Source of the DNA: Candidatus Omnitrophota bacterium
GTDB taxonomy: Bacteria > Omnitrophota > Gorgyraeia > Zapsychrales > Aceulaceae
NCBI GenBank assembly: GCA_028693815.1
Contig: JAQUUP010000006.1
Coordinates: 1 to 61,138, forward strand
Direction: 5' to 3'
DNA length: 61,138 nucleotides
Part shown: piece after piece, positions 21,066-30,306 of the stretch
How positions within the stretch are numbered: the stretch's first letter is position 1
Layout: every line of letters starts with the position of its first letter
Notes under the pieces: model-generated
What the model saw: only the letters and a program-made list of their open reading frames with translations
Databases searched by the model: none
Told to the model about the DNA's origin: nothing
Made by a program: the position numbers and the translations under genes

Positions 21066-21073
21066 AAATCAAT

Positions 21074-22198
21074 ATGAACGCTGAATTTTACACAAACTTA
21101 ACAAATAAAAGCCTTTCTGGCGAAATTCTTTCCATTAATGAATGTGAACAAATCCTTTCTTCGCCAAAGATGCTATTGCTTCCGCTTTTGCAGGCTGCCT
21201 ACGAAATACGTTTTAAGCACTGGAAAAATGATGTAACAATTCACATCATTAATAATGTTCAAAATGGTTCATGTTCTGAAGATTGTCATTATTGTGCCCA
21301 ATCTAAATTATCAAAGGCTCAGATCGAGAAGTATCCGATGAAATCGGATGAAGAAATTCTTAAGGAAGCAGAGCAGGCATATGAAGCTGGAGCATTTCGT
21401 TATTGCATGGTTTTTTCTGGAAAATGCCAATCTGAAGATCGCATTACTCATCTTGTCAAAATCATTCAAAACATTAAATCAAAATTTCCTATCGAAGTCT
21501 GTGTTTCGCCTGGCTTTGTAACAGAAAAAGACGCAAAAATTTTAAAAGCAGCTGGCCTTAATCGATTAAATCATAATATCAATAGTTCTTCTGAGCATTA
21601 TAAGAACATTTGCACAACCCACTCATTTGAAAAGCGGATTGATACATTAACGGCTGCTCAAAATGCCGGGCTTGATATCTGCTCTGGTGTGATTATTGGC
21701 ATGGGAGAAAGCACCGGTGATTTAATTAATGCCGCTTTAACGCTTCGGAAATTTAAAAATGTTAAATCTATTCCTATTAATTTTCTTCTTCCTATTGAAG
21801 GGAATGTCTTAACAAAAGCAAATGAACTAACGCCGCAGTTATGCTTAAGAATTCTTTGCTTATATCGATTTTTAAACCCTACAGCTGAAATTAGAATTGC
21901 TGCTGGACGTGAATACCATCTTCGTGACTTGCAAGCTTTTGGTCTGTATCCAGCAAATTCTATTTTTATGGATGGATATTTAAATGCTAAAGGATTAATC
22001 CGAAAAAAAACACTTCAGATGATCAAAGATGCGGGATTTTCAATTAAATCTGATAAGAATTTAGATCAATTAATCGAAAATGAAGAAAAAAATGTATGTA
22101 AATCATACACAGCATATGATTCTGTTATTATTAAAGAATATCAAGATCTGCACCCAGGTGTTGTTAAAATGAATATGGAGGGACAAAATGACGATTGA
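21074..22198 (+). CDS. bioB: Biotin synthase
   Basis: A 374-residue radical SAM enzyme inserting sulfur into dethiobiotin. The motif CSEDCHYCAQS gives Cys67, Cys71 and Cys74 for the [4Fe-4S] cluster. NHNINSS, GVIIGMGES, INFLLPIEGN and RIAAGRE, carrying the Arg of the second cluster site, are all present. The C-terminal 50 residues extend beyond the usual end. No bioA, bioD or bioF is seen, so the rest of the pathway is elsewhere or dethiobiotin is imported. It overlaps trxB by 11 bases. Confidence 0.95.
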   Translation: MNAEFYTNLTNKSLSGEILSINECEQILSSPKMLLLPLLQAAYEIRFKHWKNDVTIHIINNVQNGSCSEDCHYCAQSKLSKAQIEKYPMKSDEEILKEAEQAYEAGAFRYCMVFSGKCQSEDRITHLVKIIQNIKSKFPIEVCVSPGFVTEKDAKILKAAGLNRLNHNINSSSEHYKNICTTHSFEKRIDTLTAAQNAGLDICSGVIIGMGESTGDLINAALTLRKFKNVKSIPINFLLPIEGNVLTKANELTPQLCLRILCLYRFLNPTAEIRIAAGREYHLRDLQAFGLYPANSIFMDGYLNAKGLIRKKTLQMIKDAGFSIKSDKNLDQLIENEEKNVCKSYTAYDSVIIKEYQDLHPGVVKMNMEGQNDD

Positions 22199-23132
22199 AA
22201 ATGTTGTAATCATTGGCTCTGGTCCAGCCGGACATACAGCAGCGATTTATGCTGGCCGTGCGGAGCTAAAACCGTTAATGTTTGAGGGAATGATGGCTGG
22301 CGGTGTGGCCGCAGGTGGTCAGTTGACAACAACAACAGAAATTGAAAATTTTCCTGGCTTCACGGACGGTATTCTTGGTTCAGAATTAATGGATCGCATG
22401 CGCAATCAAACTTTAAAATATGGAACACGCATTGAAACTAAAACAGTTTCAAAAGTCGATTTTACCTTTCAACCTTTTAAGATTTTCTTCGGTGAAAATT
22501 TTGTTGAAACAAAATCAGCTATCATCGCAACTGGGGCAACCGCAATGAGGCTTGGCATTGTTGGTGAAGACAAGCTTTGGCAAAAAGGAATTTCAGCCTG
22601 TGCTGTATGCGATGGAGCACTGCCACTTTTCCGAAATAAAATCTTGGCAATCATCGGCGGGGGGGATACCGCTTGTGAAGAAGCTCTTCATTTAACAAAA
22701 TATGCAAGCAAAGTTCTAATGTTTGTTCGGCGCGATGTTCTGCGTGCATCCAAAGTAATGCAAGACCGCGTTTTAAACAACGATAGAATTGAAATGACGT
22801 GGGAAACGCATGTTGTTGAAGCTGTCGGAGACAAGTTCCTAACATCGCTTAAAACCAAACATGCCAAAACCGGCAATGAAAAAACATTTAATGTTTCTGG
22901 GCTTTTCTATGCGATTGGGCATAAACCAAATGCCGATTTTTTGGAAAGCCAACTCGAAACTGATGAAACCGGATACATTAAAACAAAGCCCGGAACAACG
23001 CAAACAAATATCCCCGGCGTTTTTGCTTGTGGAGATGTCCAAGATAAAGCTTACCGTCAAGCTGTGACTGCAGCTGGTTCTGGCTGCATGGCTGCTTTAG
23101 AAGCAGACCGTTTTTTAAAAGAAAATGAATAA
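22188..23132 (+). CDS. trxB: Thioredoxin reductase
   Basis: A 314-residue FAD enzyme passing NADPH electrons to thioredoxin. FAD motif GSGPAG at 10-15, redox-active CAVC at 138-141, the NADPH loop GGGDTACEEA near 157 and the C-terminal GVFACGDVQD are all intact. Its length is standard. The start overlaps the bioB stop by 11 bases and its own end overlaps the next gene by 8, so bioB-trxB-menA form one unit. TrxB and the thioredoxin-like protein at 16986 and glutaredoxin at 27565 together give a thiol-redox theme. Confidence 0.95.
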   Translation: MTIENVVIIGSGPAGHTAAIYAGRAELKPLMFEGMMAGGVAAGGQLTTTTEIENFPGFTDGILGSELMDRMRNQTLKYGTRIETKTVSKVDFTFQPFKIFFGENFVETKSAIIATGATAMRLGIVGEDKLWQKGISACAVCDGALPLFRNKILAIIGGGDTACEEALHLTKYASKVLMFVRRDVLRASKVMQDRVLNNDRIEMTWETHVVEAVGDKFLTSLKTKHAKTGNEKTFNVSGLFYAIGHKPNADFLESQLETDETGYIKTKPGTTQTNIPGVFACGDVQDKAYRQAVTAAGSGCMAALEADRFLKENE

Positions 23133-24021
23133 AACAAGAGTTTCAACATTTAAGAAATGGCTTTTGATAACTCGTCCAAGCTCCCTTTTGATTTCTGCAA
23201 CACCTGTTTTTATTGGAACTTCCATGACTTTTGGAGACGGGATTATGCATTGGCCGAGTGCTGGTGCTGCGCTCATAGGAGCCTTGCTGATTCATGTCGT
23301 TGCAAATTTAACAAATGATTATTGCGACTTTAAAAGAGGTGCCGATCAAAAGGGAGACTTTGATCCCATGCGTGGCATCATTATTGGAATTGTTCGTCAA
23401 AACGAAATTAGGCGCGCAATTGATATATCCTTGCTACTTTTTATGCCGATTTGTTTTTATTTAATCGCGCGGGCAGGATGGCCAATCTTTATCATTGTAT
23501 TTCTTTCAATTTTTTCTGCTATTTTTTATACTGCCGGTAAAAATCCTCTCGGGTATCGAGGTCTTGGAGACATTTTAGTTTTTTTATTTTTTGGTCCTAT
23601 TGCGGTGGCAGGGACCTATTATGTTCAGACGCTCGAGATCAACGCTGCAGTTGTCCTAGCAGGATTTGCGCCTGGATTATTTGCAGTTTCGATCCTCGCC
23701 ATCAATAATATTCGAGATTTTAAGACAGATCAAGAAGTGGCGAAGAACACTCTGGTTGTGCGCTTTGGAGAATTATTTGGCAAAATTGAATACAGCATCG
23801 CTATTTTAACCGCGACACTCATGCCACTTATTATTTATTCTATTATTCAAGATCACAGAAAAATTCTTTTTTCGATGGTAACAATTCTTCCTGCGGTTGT
23901 GCTCATCGTTAAGATTTTTACTAAAAGGAATAAACCCGATTTAAATTCTTTAATCGGGTTTACTGTCCAAACGTGTCTTCTGTATGGAATTATTTTTTCA
24001 ATTGGATGGATCGTTAGGTAG
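23125..24021 (+). CDS. MenA/UbiA-family prenyltransferase
   Basis: A 298-residue integral membrane protein with about eight hydrophobic helices. The MenA-type Asp motif NLTNDYCDFKRGAD is near residue 61, and a second motif AINNIRDFKTDQ is near 192. These are the two Mg-diphosphate sites of UbiA enzymes and match 1,4-dihydroxy-2-naphthoate prenyltransferase of menaquinone synthesis best. No other men genes are visible, so the aromatic substrate is inferred from motif only. It overlaps trxB upstream and overlaps ilvN tail-to-tail by eight bases. Confidence 0.85.
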   Translation: MNKTRVSTFKKWLLITRPSSLLISATPVFIGTSMTFGDGIMHWPSAGAALIGALLIHVVANLTNDYCDFKRGADQKGDFDPMRGIIIGIVRQNEIRRAIDISLLLFMPICFYLIARAGWPIFIIVFLSIFSAIFYTAGKNPLGYRGLGDILVFLFFGPIAVAGTYYVQTLEINAAVVLAGFAPGLFAVSILAINNIRDFKTDQEVAKNTLVVRFGELFGKIEYSIAILTATLMPLIIYSIIQDHRKILFSMVTILPAVVLIVKIFTKRNKPDLNSLIGFTVQTCLLYGIIFSIGWIVR

Positions 24022-24508
24022 TTTCTTTGCCTCGAACCATTAAAACCTTTCCAGTTCGAACCATTTCAATTAGACCATATTTCTTTAATGTTATTTCAAG
24101 CTCGTTTAGCTTGACCGTTGTGCCCACGTGTTCAATGATAACGGCTCCATTAGTCGAATCAAGGATATGCGCTTTATATTCTTTAAGAATCTTTTGTAAT
24201 GCAGCTTTTTGTTGCGGCTTACAGCGAATCTTAAGGAGCGCAAACTCTTTCTCAATCGCATTTTCAGGTGGATGTTCACTGACATTTAAAACGTCGATTA
24301 ACTTTCCAGCCTGTTTAATAATTTGATCAAGCGTAGCAAGATCACCCTGCGCTGCTATCGTCATCCTTGAGTACTTCTCATTAAAAGAAGGGGAGACAAC
24401 CAGAGAATCAATGTTATATCCTCGTTTTGCAAAAACAAGAGCAACCCGAACTAAAACGCCCGGTTTATTAGCGACAAGAAAACTGATTGTGTGTATTTTT
24501 TTACTCAT
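24014..24508 (-). CDS. ilvN: Acetolactate synthase small (regulatory) subunit
   Basis: A 164-residue regulatory subunit with an N-terminal ACT domain (HTISFLVANKPGVLVRVALVFAKRGYNIDSL) that binds valine in characterised relatives, and a C-terminal domain that activates the large subunit. The length fits the IlvH/IlvN class. It starts 10 bases after ilvB ends on the same strand, so the two are co-transcribed. No ilvC or ilvD is nearby. Confidence 0.95.
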   Translation of the reverse strand: MSKKIHTISFLVANKPGVLVRVALVFAKRGYNIDSLVVSPSFNEKYSRMTIAAQGDLATLDQIIKQAGKLIDVLNVSEHPPENAIEKEFALLKIRCKPQQKAALQKILKEYKAHILDSTNGAVIIEHVGTTVKLNELEITLKKYGLIEMVRTGKVLMVRGKETT

Positions 24509-24518
24509 TTTATTACCT

Positions 24519-26249
24519 TTATGTGGTCCCAGTTGGTTTTTCTAACTTATCTGTCGGTGCCTCTATAATCATATGATGAGCAGATTTTCCTGCCGGTACC
24601 ATAGGAAAAACATTGCCCTGTTTAACAACCTCAGCATGAATTAAGGCAGGACCTTTATATCTCATCGCAGCTGTCAATATTTTACGAACATCTTTTGCGT
24701 CATCAAAATGAAATCCCTTGACGCCATATGCCTCGGCTAACTTAACAAAATCTGGATTGCCTTCTAAATCAACTCCAGATAATCTGTTGTCAAAAAATAA
24801 CTCTTGCCATTGACGAACCATGCCAAGATATTTATTGTCAATAATTAAAATCTTAACCGGCAATTTATGATTAAAAACTGTTGCCAGCTCAAAAAGAGTC
24901 ATCTGAAAACCACCATCACCGCAAATAGCAACAACAAGATCTTTGGGACATCCAAATTGCGCACCAATCGCAGCAGGAAAACCATAGCCCATGGTTCCAG
25001 CGCCACCAGAGGAAAGCCAGCGGTCTGGATAATCACTCTTGTAAAACTGAGCCGCCCACATTTGATGCTGGCCAACGTCAGTAACAACAATAGCTTTTCC
25101 TTGCGTAATGTGATAAAGCTCGTCGATAACACATTGCGCGCTTAATCCTTTTTTATTATCATAATGAAGAGGATATTCTTTCTTTAAATATTCCAATTCT
25201 CGAATCCATTCTTCTGTATCAAGTTTTGAAACATGCTTAATCAGTTCCTCTAAAACAAGCTTTGCGTCTCCAATGCAACTAACATCTGGTTTTACAATCT
25301 TTCCAATTTCAGCTGGATCAATATCAAGATGTATTTTCTTTGCACCTAAACAAAATTCAGCATTGTTTGAATTGATTCGATCATCCCATCGAGAACCAAT
25401 AGAAAAAATCAGATCACATAATGTAATCGCTTTATTGGCATAGGCCGTTCCGTGCATACCAACCATCCCAAGAGAAAGAAGGTGCGTTTCGGGAAAAGCG
25501 CCTTTGCCTAAAAGCGTATTGATAACCGGGGCTTGCAATTTTTCAACTAGCTTTATAACAGCGGAGCTTGCTTTAGAAATAATAGCACCGTGCCCAACAA
25601 GTAAAAGAGGTCGTTTAGACTGTTTTAACAATTTCGCAATCTTTAAAATGTCGCTTTTCTTTCCAACCGTAGGAATGCTGTATCCTGGAAGATCCATATT
25701 TGGATTCAATGAATTTCCCGTAAACTCACCAGAAGTAATATCTTTTGGTAAATCAATTAAAACAGGACCAGGCCTGCCCGTTTGAGCCAAATGAAAGGCT
25801 TCTTTAATAATTCTTGGAATATCATTAGTATTTTTAACAAGATAGCTGTGCTTAACCACAGGCATGCTAACACCAAACGTGTCAGTTTCCTGAAAAGCAT
25901 CTTTGCCAAGCATCGGAGTAATCGTCTGTCCACATAAAACAATCATCGGAACAGAATCCATGTGCGCGGTCATAATCCCTGTAATTGTATTTGTTGCTGC
26001 AGGACCACTTGTAACAAGCACAACACCAGCTTTTCCCGTGGCACGGGCATAACCATCAGCCATATGCGTAGCGCCTTGTTCATGACGAACTAAAATTGAT
26101 TTTATTTTTGAATCAACTAGAGCATCAAATAGCGGAATAACTGATCCACCTGGCAGCCCAAACATGTATTCAACGCCTTGATTTTCTAAGCATTTGATTA
26201 AAACTTGAGCGCCATTTATCAATTTCTTATTTTTTATTTCTTTTGCCAT
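24519..26249 (-). CDS. ilvB: Acetolactate synthase large subunit
   Basis: A 576-residue TPP enzyme condensing pyruvate to acetolactate in branched-chain amino-acid synthesis. It shows the N-terminal GLPGG and catalytic Glu in [15 protein letters not shown], the FAD-site middle domain (GMVGMHG), and the TPP-binding block beginning GDGGFQ and ending at [13 protein letters not shown]. It is the biosynthetic IlvB/IlvG type. The upstream region to 26400 carries A/T-rich -10-like sequence but no box pair I would commit to. Confidence 0.95.
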   Translation of the reverse strand: MAKEIKNKKLINGAQVLIKCLENQGVEYMFGLPGGSVIPLFDALVDSKIKSILVRHEQGATHMADGYARATGKAGVVLVTSGPAATNTITGIMTAHMDSVPMIVLCGQTITPMLGKDAFQETDTFGVSMPVVKHSYLVKNTNDIPRIIKEAFHLAQTGRPGPVLIDLPKDITSGEFTGNSLNPNMDLPGYSIPTVGKKSDILKIAKLLKQSKRPLLLVGHGAIISKASSAVIKLVEKLQAPVINTLLGKGAFPETHLLSLGMVGMHGTAYANKAITLCDLIFSIGSRWDDRINSNNAEFCLGAKKIHLDIDPAEIGKIVKPDVSCIGDAKLVLEELIKHVSKLDTEEWIRELEYLKKEYPLHYDNKKGLSAQCVIDELYHITQGKAIVVTDVGQHQMWAAQFYKSDYPDRWLSSGGAGTMGYGFPAAIGAQFGCPKDLVVAICGDGGFQMTLFELATVFNHKLPVKILIIDNKYLGMVRQWQELFFDNRLSGVDLEGNPDFVKLAEAYGVKGFHFDDAKDVRKILTAAMRYKGPALIHAEVVKQGNVFPMVPAGKSAHHMIIEAPTDKLEKPTGTT

Positions 26250-26400
26250 ATTTAACTCGCTATTAAAGTATTTGTAGGATTTATATATATAACATAAATA
26301 CTCAGCCGACGCAACATTTTAGTAAAACCTTTAAATATTTATCTTGAAAGCAGCACAAAATTACGCTAGCATATACTCAAATTTAGGAGAAATATTTATT

Positions 26401-27396
26401 GTGTCACGCATCAAAACAGTTGTTCTAATCTCTGGAGGACTCGATAGTGCGTTGGCAGCTAAGATTTTGATTGATCTTGGAGTCGATGTCTTCGGAATTC
26501 ATTTTGTTCTTCCTTGGGGATGCGGAGACAAGCCTCGATCTGTTAACATTGCTGAACAGCTTAAAATCCCACTTAAAATCATTCAATTAGATGAAGATTT
26601 CTTAGACATTGTTAAAAAGCCGCAGCATGGCTATGGATCAGCAATCAATCCTTGTGTTGATTGTCGCATTTATAATCTTAAAAAAGCAAAAAAATATATG
26701 GAAGAGATCGGGGCTGATTTTGTTGCAACCGGTGAGATTCTAGGACAAAGGCCGATGTCTCAAATGCGTCGCAGTTTAAAAAGTGTTGAGATCGGGAGTG
26801 GCCTAGAAAATCGCCTTCTTCGACCTTTATGCGCCAAACTCCTTGACCCAACAGATGCAGAGAAACAAGGGAAGATTGATCGCGAAAAGTTGCATAACTT
26901 TTCTGGGCGATCACGCTCTGGACTTCAGAAAATGGGAGAAAATCTTGATATCAAAAATTATACACCAACTGGCGGTGGATGCCTGTTAACAGATAGGAAT
27001 TTTGCTAGGCGCATAAAAGATAGCTTTAAACATGGGTATAAAAATTTAGATGAAATTATTAGCTTGAGGTGGGGTCGTCATTTTAGAATTAATGAGCATT
27101 TTAAAGTTATTGTTGGACGTGACGAATTTGAAAACAAAAAGCTTATTGAACATGCAGAAAATGATGATTTCATTTTTGAACTCAAAGATTTTGAAGGACC
27201 AACTGCGATATTAAAAGGAAAGAATCCAAAGAATAAAGAATTCTTAATAGCTGCTAATCTCGTTAGGCGTTATTCCAAATATCGCACAAATGCAAATCTT
27301 GTCCTTTCATTTTGGAATTCCTGCGAGCCAAACAACATCCAAGAAGTGCAATCTACGGAAATCTCCGAAGAAATCCTTTCCAAACTTTTTATTTAA
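26401..27396 (+). CDS. PP-loop ATPase, ThiI/MnmA-like tRNA thiolation family
   Basis: A 331-residue protein starting at GTG 26401, with AGGAG at 26385-26389. The PP-loop SGGLDS is at 11-16, and INPCVDCRIYNLKKAKKYM with a CxxC pair and ATGEILGQRPMSQ follow, as in tRNA sulfurtransferases of the ThiI/MnmA type. The C-terminal third (from about LRWGRHFRI) resembles the NFACT-R-like RNA-binding domain found in proteins of this kind. The likely job is adenylation and thiolation of tRNA uridine; the exact position is unknown. It diverges from ilvB. Confidence 0.8.
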   Translation: MSRIKTVVLISGGLDSALAAKILIDLGVDVFGIHFVLPWGCGDKPRSVNIAEQLKIPLKIIQLDEDFLDIVKKPQHGYGSAINPCVDCRIYNLKKAKKYMEEIGADFVATGEILGQRPMSQMRRSLKSVEIGSGLENRLLRPLCAKLLDPTDAEKQGKIDREKLHNFSGRSRSGLQKMGENLDIKNYTPTGGGCLLTDRNFARRIKDSFKHGYKNLDEIISLRWGRHFRINEHFKVIVGRDEFENKKLIEHAENDDFIFELKDFEGPTAILKGKNPKNKEFLIAANLVRRYSKYRTNANLVLSFWNSCEPNNIQEVQSTEISEEILSKLFI

Positions 27397-27564
27397 ACAA
27401 CAGAGGGAATTATTAGGATTTTTCTTCTGGGCAGCGCTATGAATGAAAAGGAATCAAGAATTCTAACAAATATTGTTTATGCGAAACAAAAAACTTAGAT
27501 TTCTCTAAAAAAAGGGAAGGTTGCTCATCAAACGAAACAAAGCTTTATTTACTCATACATAAAA

Positions 27565-27807
27565 TTAATTTGATGGTAAGACGTTTTTCTTTAGCCATTC
27601 AATAATATCTGCCGATTCATACATTGGTTTTTCATCAATCACTAGGCAGGGAACCTGAGATTTTCCACCAATTGAAATTAATTCTTGCTTAAACTCATCA
27701 ATCTCGTGAATATCTTTTTTTTCTAACAAAATACCATGCTCCTCTATAAAAGCAAGAACCCGACCGCAAAAAGGACAACCCTGAAAATAATATAATGTTA
27801 GCTGCAT
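27565..27807 (-). CDS. Glutaredoxin-like protein
   Basis: An 80-residue glutaredoxin with active site CPFC (Cys11, Cys14), the VPCLVID cis-Pro loop and the glutathione-contacting YESADIIEWL block. It would use glutathione, whose two synthetic enzymes are encoded directly upstream. The ribosome site AAGGAG lies immediately after a two-hairpin leader element (27818-27898). It is the last gene of the ABC-gsh run on the minus strand, separated from gshB by 304 bases of repeats. Confidence 0.92.
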   Translation of the reverse strand: MQLTLYYFQGCPFCGRVLAFIEEHGILLEKKDIHEIDEFKQELISIGGKSQVPCLVIDEKPMYESADIIEWLKKNVLPSN

Positions 27808-27817
27808 AATCTCTCCT

Positions 27818-27898
27818 TAAATGAGCGCATAATTTACGTGACTAAAAGGATCGTAAATTATCTGCGCGAATTTATCCCGCACGTGTAACGTGTCGGGA
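27818..27898 (-). promoter_or_regulatory. Two-hairpin leader element, copy D (before glutaredoxin)
   Basis: Read on the minus strand: TCCCG and CGGGA form the first stem (27898-27875). TAAAT-TC-GCGCA then pairs with TGCGC-TC-ATTTA (27874-27863 with 27829-27818). Inside is a 9-bp stem, TAATTTACG/CGTAAATTA. AAGGAG and the glutaredoxin ATG follow directly. This is the cleanest example of the closing TAAAT-TC/TC-ATTTA stem. Confidence 0.85.
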
Positions 27899-27900
27899 TA

Positions 27901-28108
27901 TTGAACCTTTAGATTTTTGAACTTTATCCCAAACGCATAACGTGTCGGGATATTGGACCTTTAGATTTTTGAACTTTATCCCAAACGCATAACGTGTCGG
28001 GATATTGAACCTTTAAATTTTTGAACTTTATCCCAAACGCATAACGTGTCGGGATATTGAACCTTTAAATTTTTGAACTTTATCCCAAACGCATAACGTG
28101 TCGGGATA
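27901..28108 (-). repeat. Four 52-bp tandem hairpin units
   Basis: Units at 27901-27952, 27953-28004, 28005-28056 and 28057-28108 are nearly identical, with differences only at a few positions. Each holds a TATCCC...GGGATA inverted repeat like the first stem of the neighbouring leader element, plus an A/T-rich half. The array fills the space between the gshB stop and the leader element of glutaredoxin and has no spacers. It looks like a local expansion of the first-hairpin module. Confidence 0.93.
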
Positions 28109-28111
28109 TCT

Positions 28112-29053
28112 TTAGTATCTTTTCGTTAATTCTTCCGCAAAATTGATTACTCGATCTTCCAAAGCAGTATGATAAAATCGATTCATTTCCTGCAAGCAAG
28201 TAGGCGAGGTCACGTTAACCTCGATTAAATAATCACCAATGATATCAATTCCAACAAAATAAAGTCCAAGGCTACGCAAGTGTGGCCTTAAAATCTCAAT
28301 AATTTGTTTATCTTTTGCAGTCATTTCCACAGGCTTGGCGCAACCTCCCGAAAAGAAATTGTTGCGATGATCGGTTTGCGAATGAACACGCAAAAGTGCA
28401 CCAATGGGATCGCCGTTCAAAAGAAGGATTCGCTTATCTCCAACTTTTGCCGCAGAAACATATTTTTGCACAACAACCTCATTTTTGCCTGAATTGCTTA
28501 ACGTTTCAAATGTAACATTAGCATTTAAATCACCTTTGCAAATATGAAAAATAGACATTCCTCCAAATAAATTGACAGGTTTTAAGATAATCTCTTTTTC
28601 AGAATCTAGAAAATGGATAAATTCGTTTTTATTTCTTGTGATTAATGTTTTTGGAACGATAGAAGTAAATTGTGTGGCCCATAGCTTTTCATTAACCGTT
28701 CGAACGCCATTTGGACTGTTGATAACGACAACCCGTTTTGGCAAGCGATCTAAAAGCCAGGTGCTCATCAGATACGCTTCATCAAAAGGTGGATCGGTTC
28801 GAATAAAGACAATATCCACATCGTTATCAAACAATTCTAGTGTTTCTTTTTTAACAAATGGCATGTCAGCATTTTTTTGTGGAATAACTTCCGTAACTTT
28901 AAAAGAAACTTTTCCATTTTTAATTGAAATATTTCCTTCGGGCAAGAAAAAAATTCGATGATTTCGAAAATACGCGCATAGCATTAAGGCAAACGTAGTA
29001 TCTTTTTCAACTTTAACTGTTTCCAAAGGATCCATTAAGAATACAAAATTCAT
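28112..29053 (-). CDS. gshB: Glutathione synthetase
   Basis: A 313-residue ATP-grasp enzyme adding glycine to gamma-glutamylcysteine. The order of the family blocks is seen: FLMDPLETV at the N-terminus, NSPNGVRTVNEKLWA, the ATP-lid region LKPVNLFGGMSIFHI, LRVHSQTDHRNNFFSGG and IGDYLIEVNVTSPTCLQEMN. The length matches bacterial GshB. The ATG overlaps the end of the glutamate-cysteine ligase gene by four bases (ATGA), so the two are translated together. Confidence 0.93.
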   Translation of the reverse strand: MNFVFLMDPLETVKVEKDTTFALMLCAYFRNHRIFFLPEGNISIKNGKVSFKVTEVIPQKNADMPFVKKETLELFDNDVDIVFIRTDPPFDEAYLMSTWLLDRLPKRVVVINSPNGVRTVNEKLWATQFTSIVPKTLITRNKNEFIHFLDSEKEIILKPVNLFGGMSIFHICKGDLNANVTFETLSNSGKNEVVVQKYVSAAKVGDKRILLLNGDPIGALLRVHSQTDHRNNFFSGGCAKPVEMTAKDKQIIEILRPHLRSLGLYFVGIDIIGDYLIEVNVTSPTCLQEMNRFYHTALEDRVINFAEELTKRY

Positions 29054-30303
29054 TTTTGATCAGCCTCCAGCTGAAGAATTTCATGATGCGCAGCAATCCC
29101 TGCAATGCGCGCCAGAAGACGATAAACGTCAAACATATTCATATCATGATGAACGCCACAATCGCCATGTTTTCTAAGGTGAGGACACATGGTTGAGAAA
29201 TCCATTCCTTTTGAATTCAGATTATCACGGTTTGTTTTTGCGCTATGAGAACGATAAAACCCGCCAATGAGATTGTTGTCAATTTGATAAATGCAAACTT
29301 CGCTAATTTTTTCGTGAACATGATAACAAGTAGAAACACCTTCTTGCAAAAGATATCGATTAGTAATCTTTGAACTTTTTCCTTTAAATAAATTGTTTCG
29401 ATTTTTTCGATTTAAATTTAAGATTTCTTTTGGGTTTTCGATAGGAACAACACCCATGCCATACGTCCCAGAATCTGATTTTAAAATAATATAGGGTTTT
29501 TCTTTAACATTATGCTCTTTGTATTTTTGTTCAATGCGTCCAAACAGCTTTAAGCTAGCATCCATTAAGAGCGATCGATCAGATTCATCATTAATATTAA
29601 TATCAACAACAATATCGTCCAAACAAGACAAGAGCCAAGGGTCAACATCAATAATCTTTGAAAACTCTTTGATCAAATCATAATTATGTCTAAAATGTTC
29701 AAATTTAGATCTGGCATGCCACCCAGCTTCAATGGAAGGATAAATAGGAATATTCGCATTGCGTAAAATATCAGGAACGCCAGCTGTTAGATCATTATTA
29801 AGAATAATCAAATCAAAACTTTTCTTCGCCGCCTTAATTTCTTCCAAAATCTTTTTAAAACAATAGATCTTGATTGTTTTTCCAGTTGCAGTCTCAAGGT
29901 CAACTGCATTTGCATTCTCGCAAAAAGAGGGCTGAACGTTTAGGAATGTTGCAATAATCGCGTCGTACCCCGCTTTCTTGATAATCTCTTTTAAAACTCG
30001 GACATGTTCAAGATACCATGTGTTTCGAGTATGCTCTTCGGCAACAATTAAGATATTTTTTCCGTTGTCAACGCGTTTCGCAATTGCTTTTCGAATAAAA
30101 AAAGACGCATCCGAGACACCATGTTCACAAATATTGTTGAATCCCGCAGGAAATAAATTAGTATCCACGACAGCGATTTTAAATCCAGAATTTCGAATGT
30201 CGACCGAAGAGTAAAGAGGAAGTTCCCGTCTGTCTTCGGAATCTCTAATCCATTTATAAATTTCTTTTTGTTTGTTTAAAACTTTCTGAATTAGGAAATC
30301 CAT
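29050..30303 (-). CDS. gshA: Glutamate-cysteine ligase, ATP-grasp-like Acidithiobacillus type
   Basis: A 417-residue protein matching the GshA class first defined in Acidithiobacillus ferrooxidans, which is unrelated in length and sequence to E. coli GshA. Recognised blocks are VDTNLFPAGFNNIC near 45, LVILN-like LIILNNDLTAGVPD, ILKSDSGTYGMGV and the closing GVHHDMN. It makes gamma-glutamylcysteine, the first step of glutathione synthesis. It starts three bases after the ABC permease stop and overlaps gshB, so it sits in the middle of one operon. Confidence 0.85.
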   Translation of the reverse strand: MDFLIQKVLNKQKEIYKWIRDSEDRRELPLYSSVDIRNSGFKIAVVDTNLFPAGFNNICEHGVSDASFFIRKAIAKRVDNGKNILIVAEEHTRNTWYLEHVRVLKEIIKKAGYDAIIATFLNVQPSFCENANAVDLETATGKTIKIYCFKKILEEIKAAKKSFDLIILNNDLTAGVPDILRNANIPIYPSIEAGWHARSKFEHFRHNYDLIKEFSKIIDVDPWLLSCLDDIVVDININDESDRSLLMDASLKLFGRIEQKYKEHNVKEKPYIILKSDSGTYGMGVVPIENPKEILNLNRKNRNNLFKGKSSKITNRYLLQEGVSTCYHVHEKISEVCIYQIDNNLIGGFYRSHSAKTNRDNLNSKGMDFSTMCPHLRKHGDCGVHHDMNMFDVYRLLARIAGIAAHHEILQLEADQK

Positions 30304-30306
30304 AAG

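Noticed and set aside
24014-26400. T-box or leader-peptide attenuator for ilvBN
   Set aside because: No T-box sequence, no run of Val/Leu/Ile codons and no terminator hairpin are seen upstream of ilvB on the minus strand.
27901-28108. CRISPR-like array of regular repeats
   Set aside because: The 52-base units are directly adjacent with no unique spacers, and no cas gene is near. They are tandem hairpin repeats.
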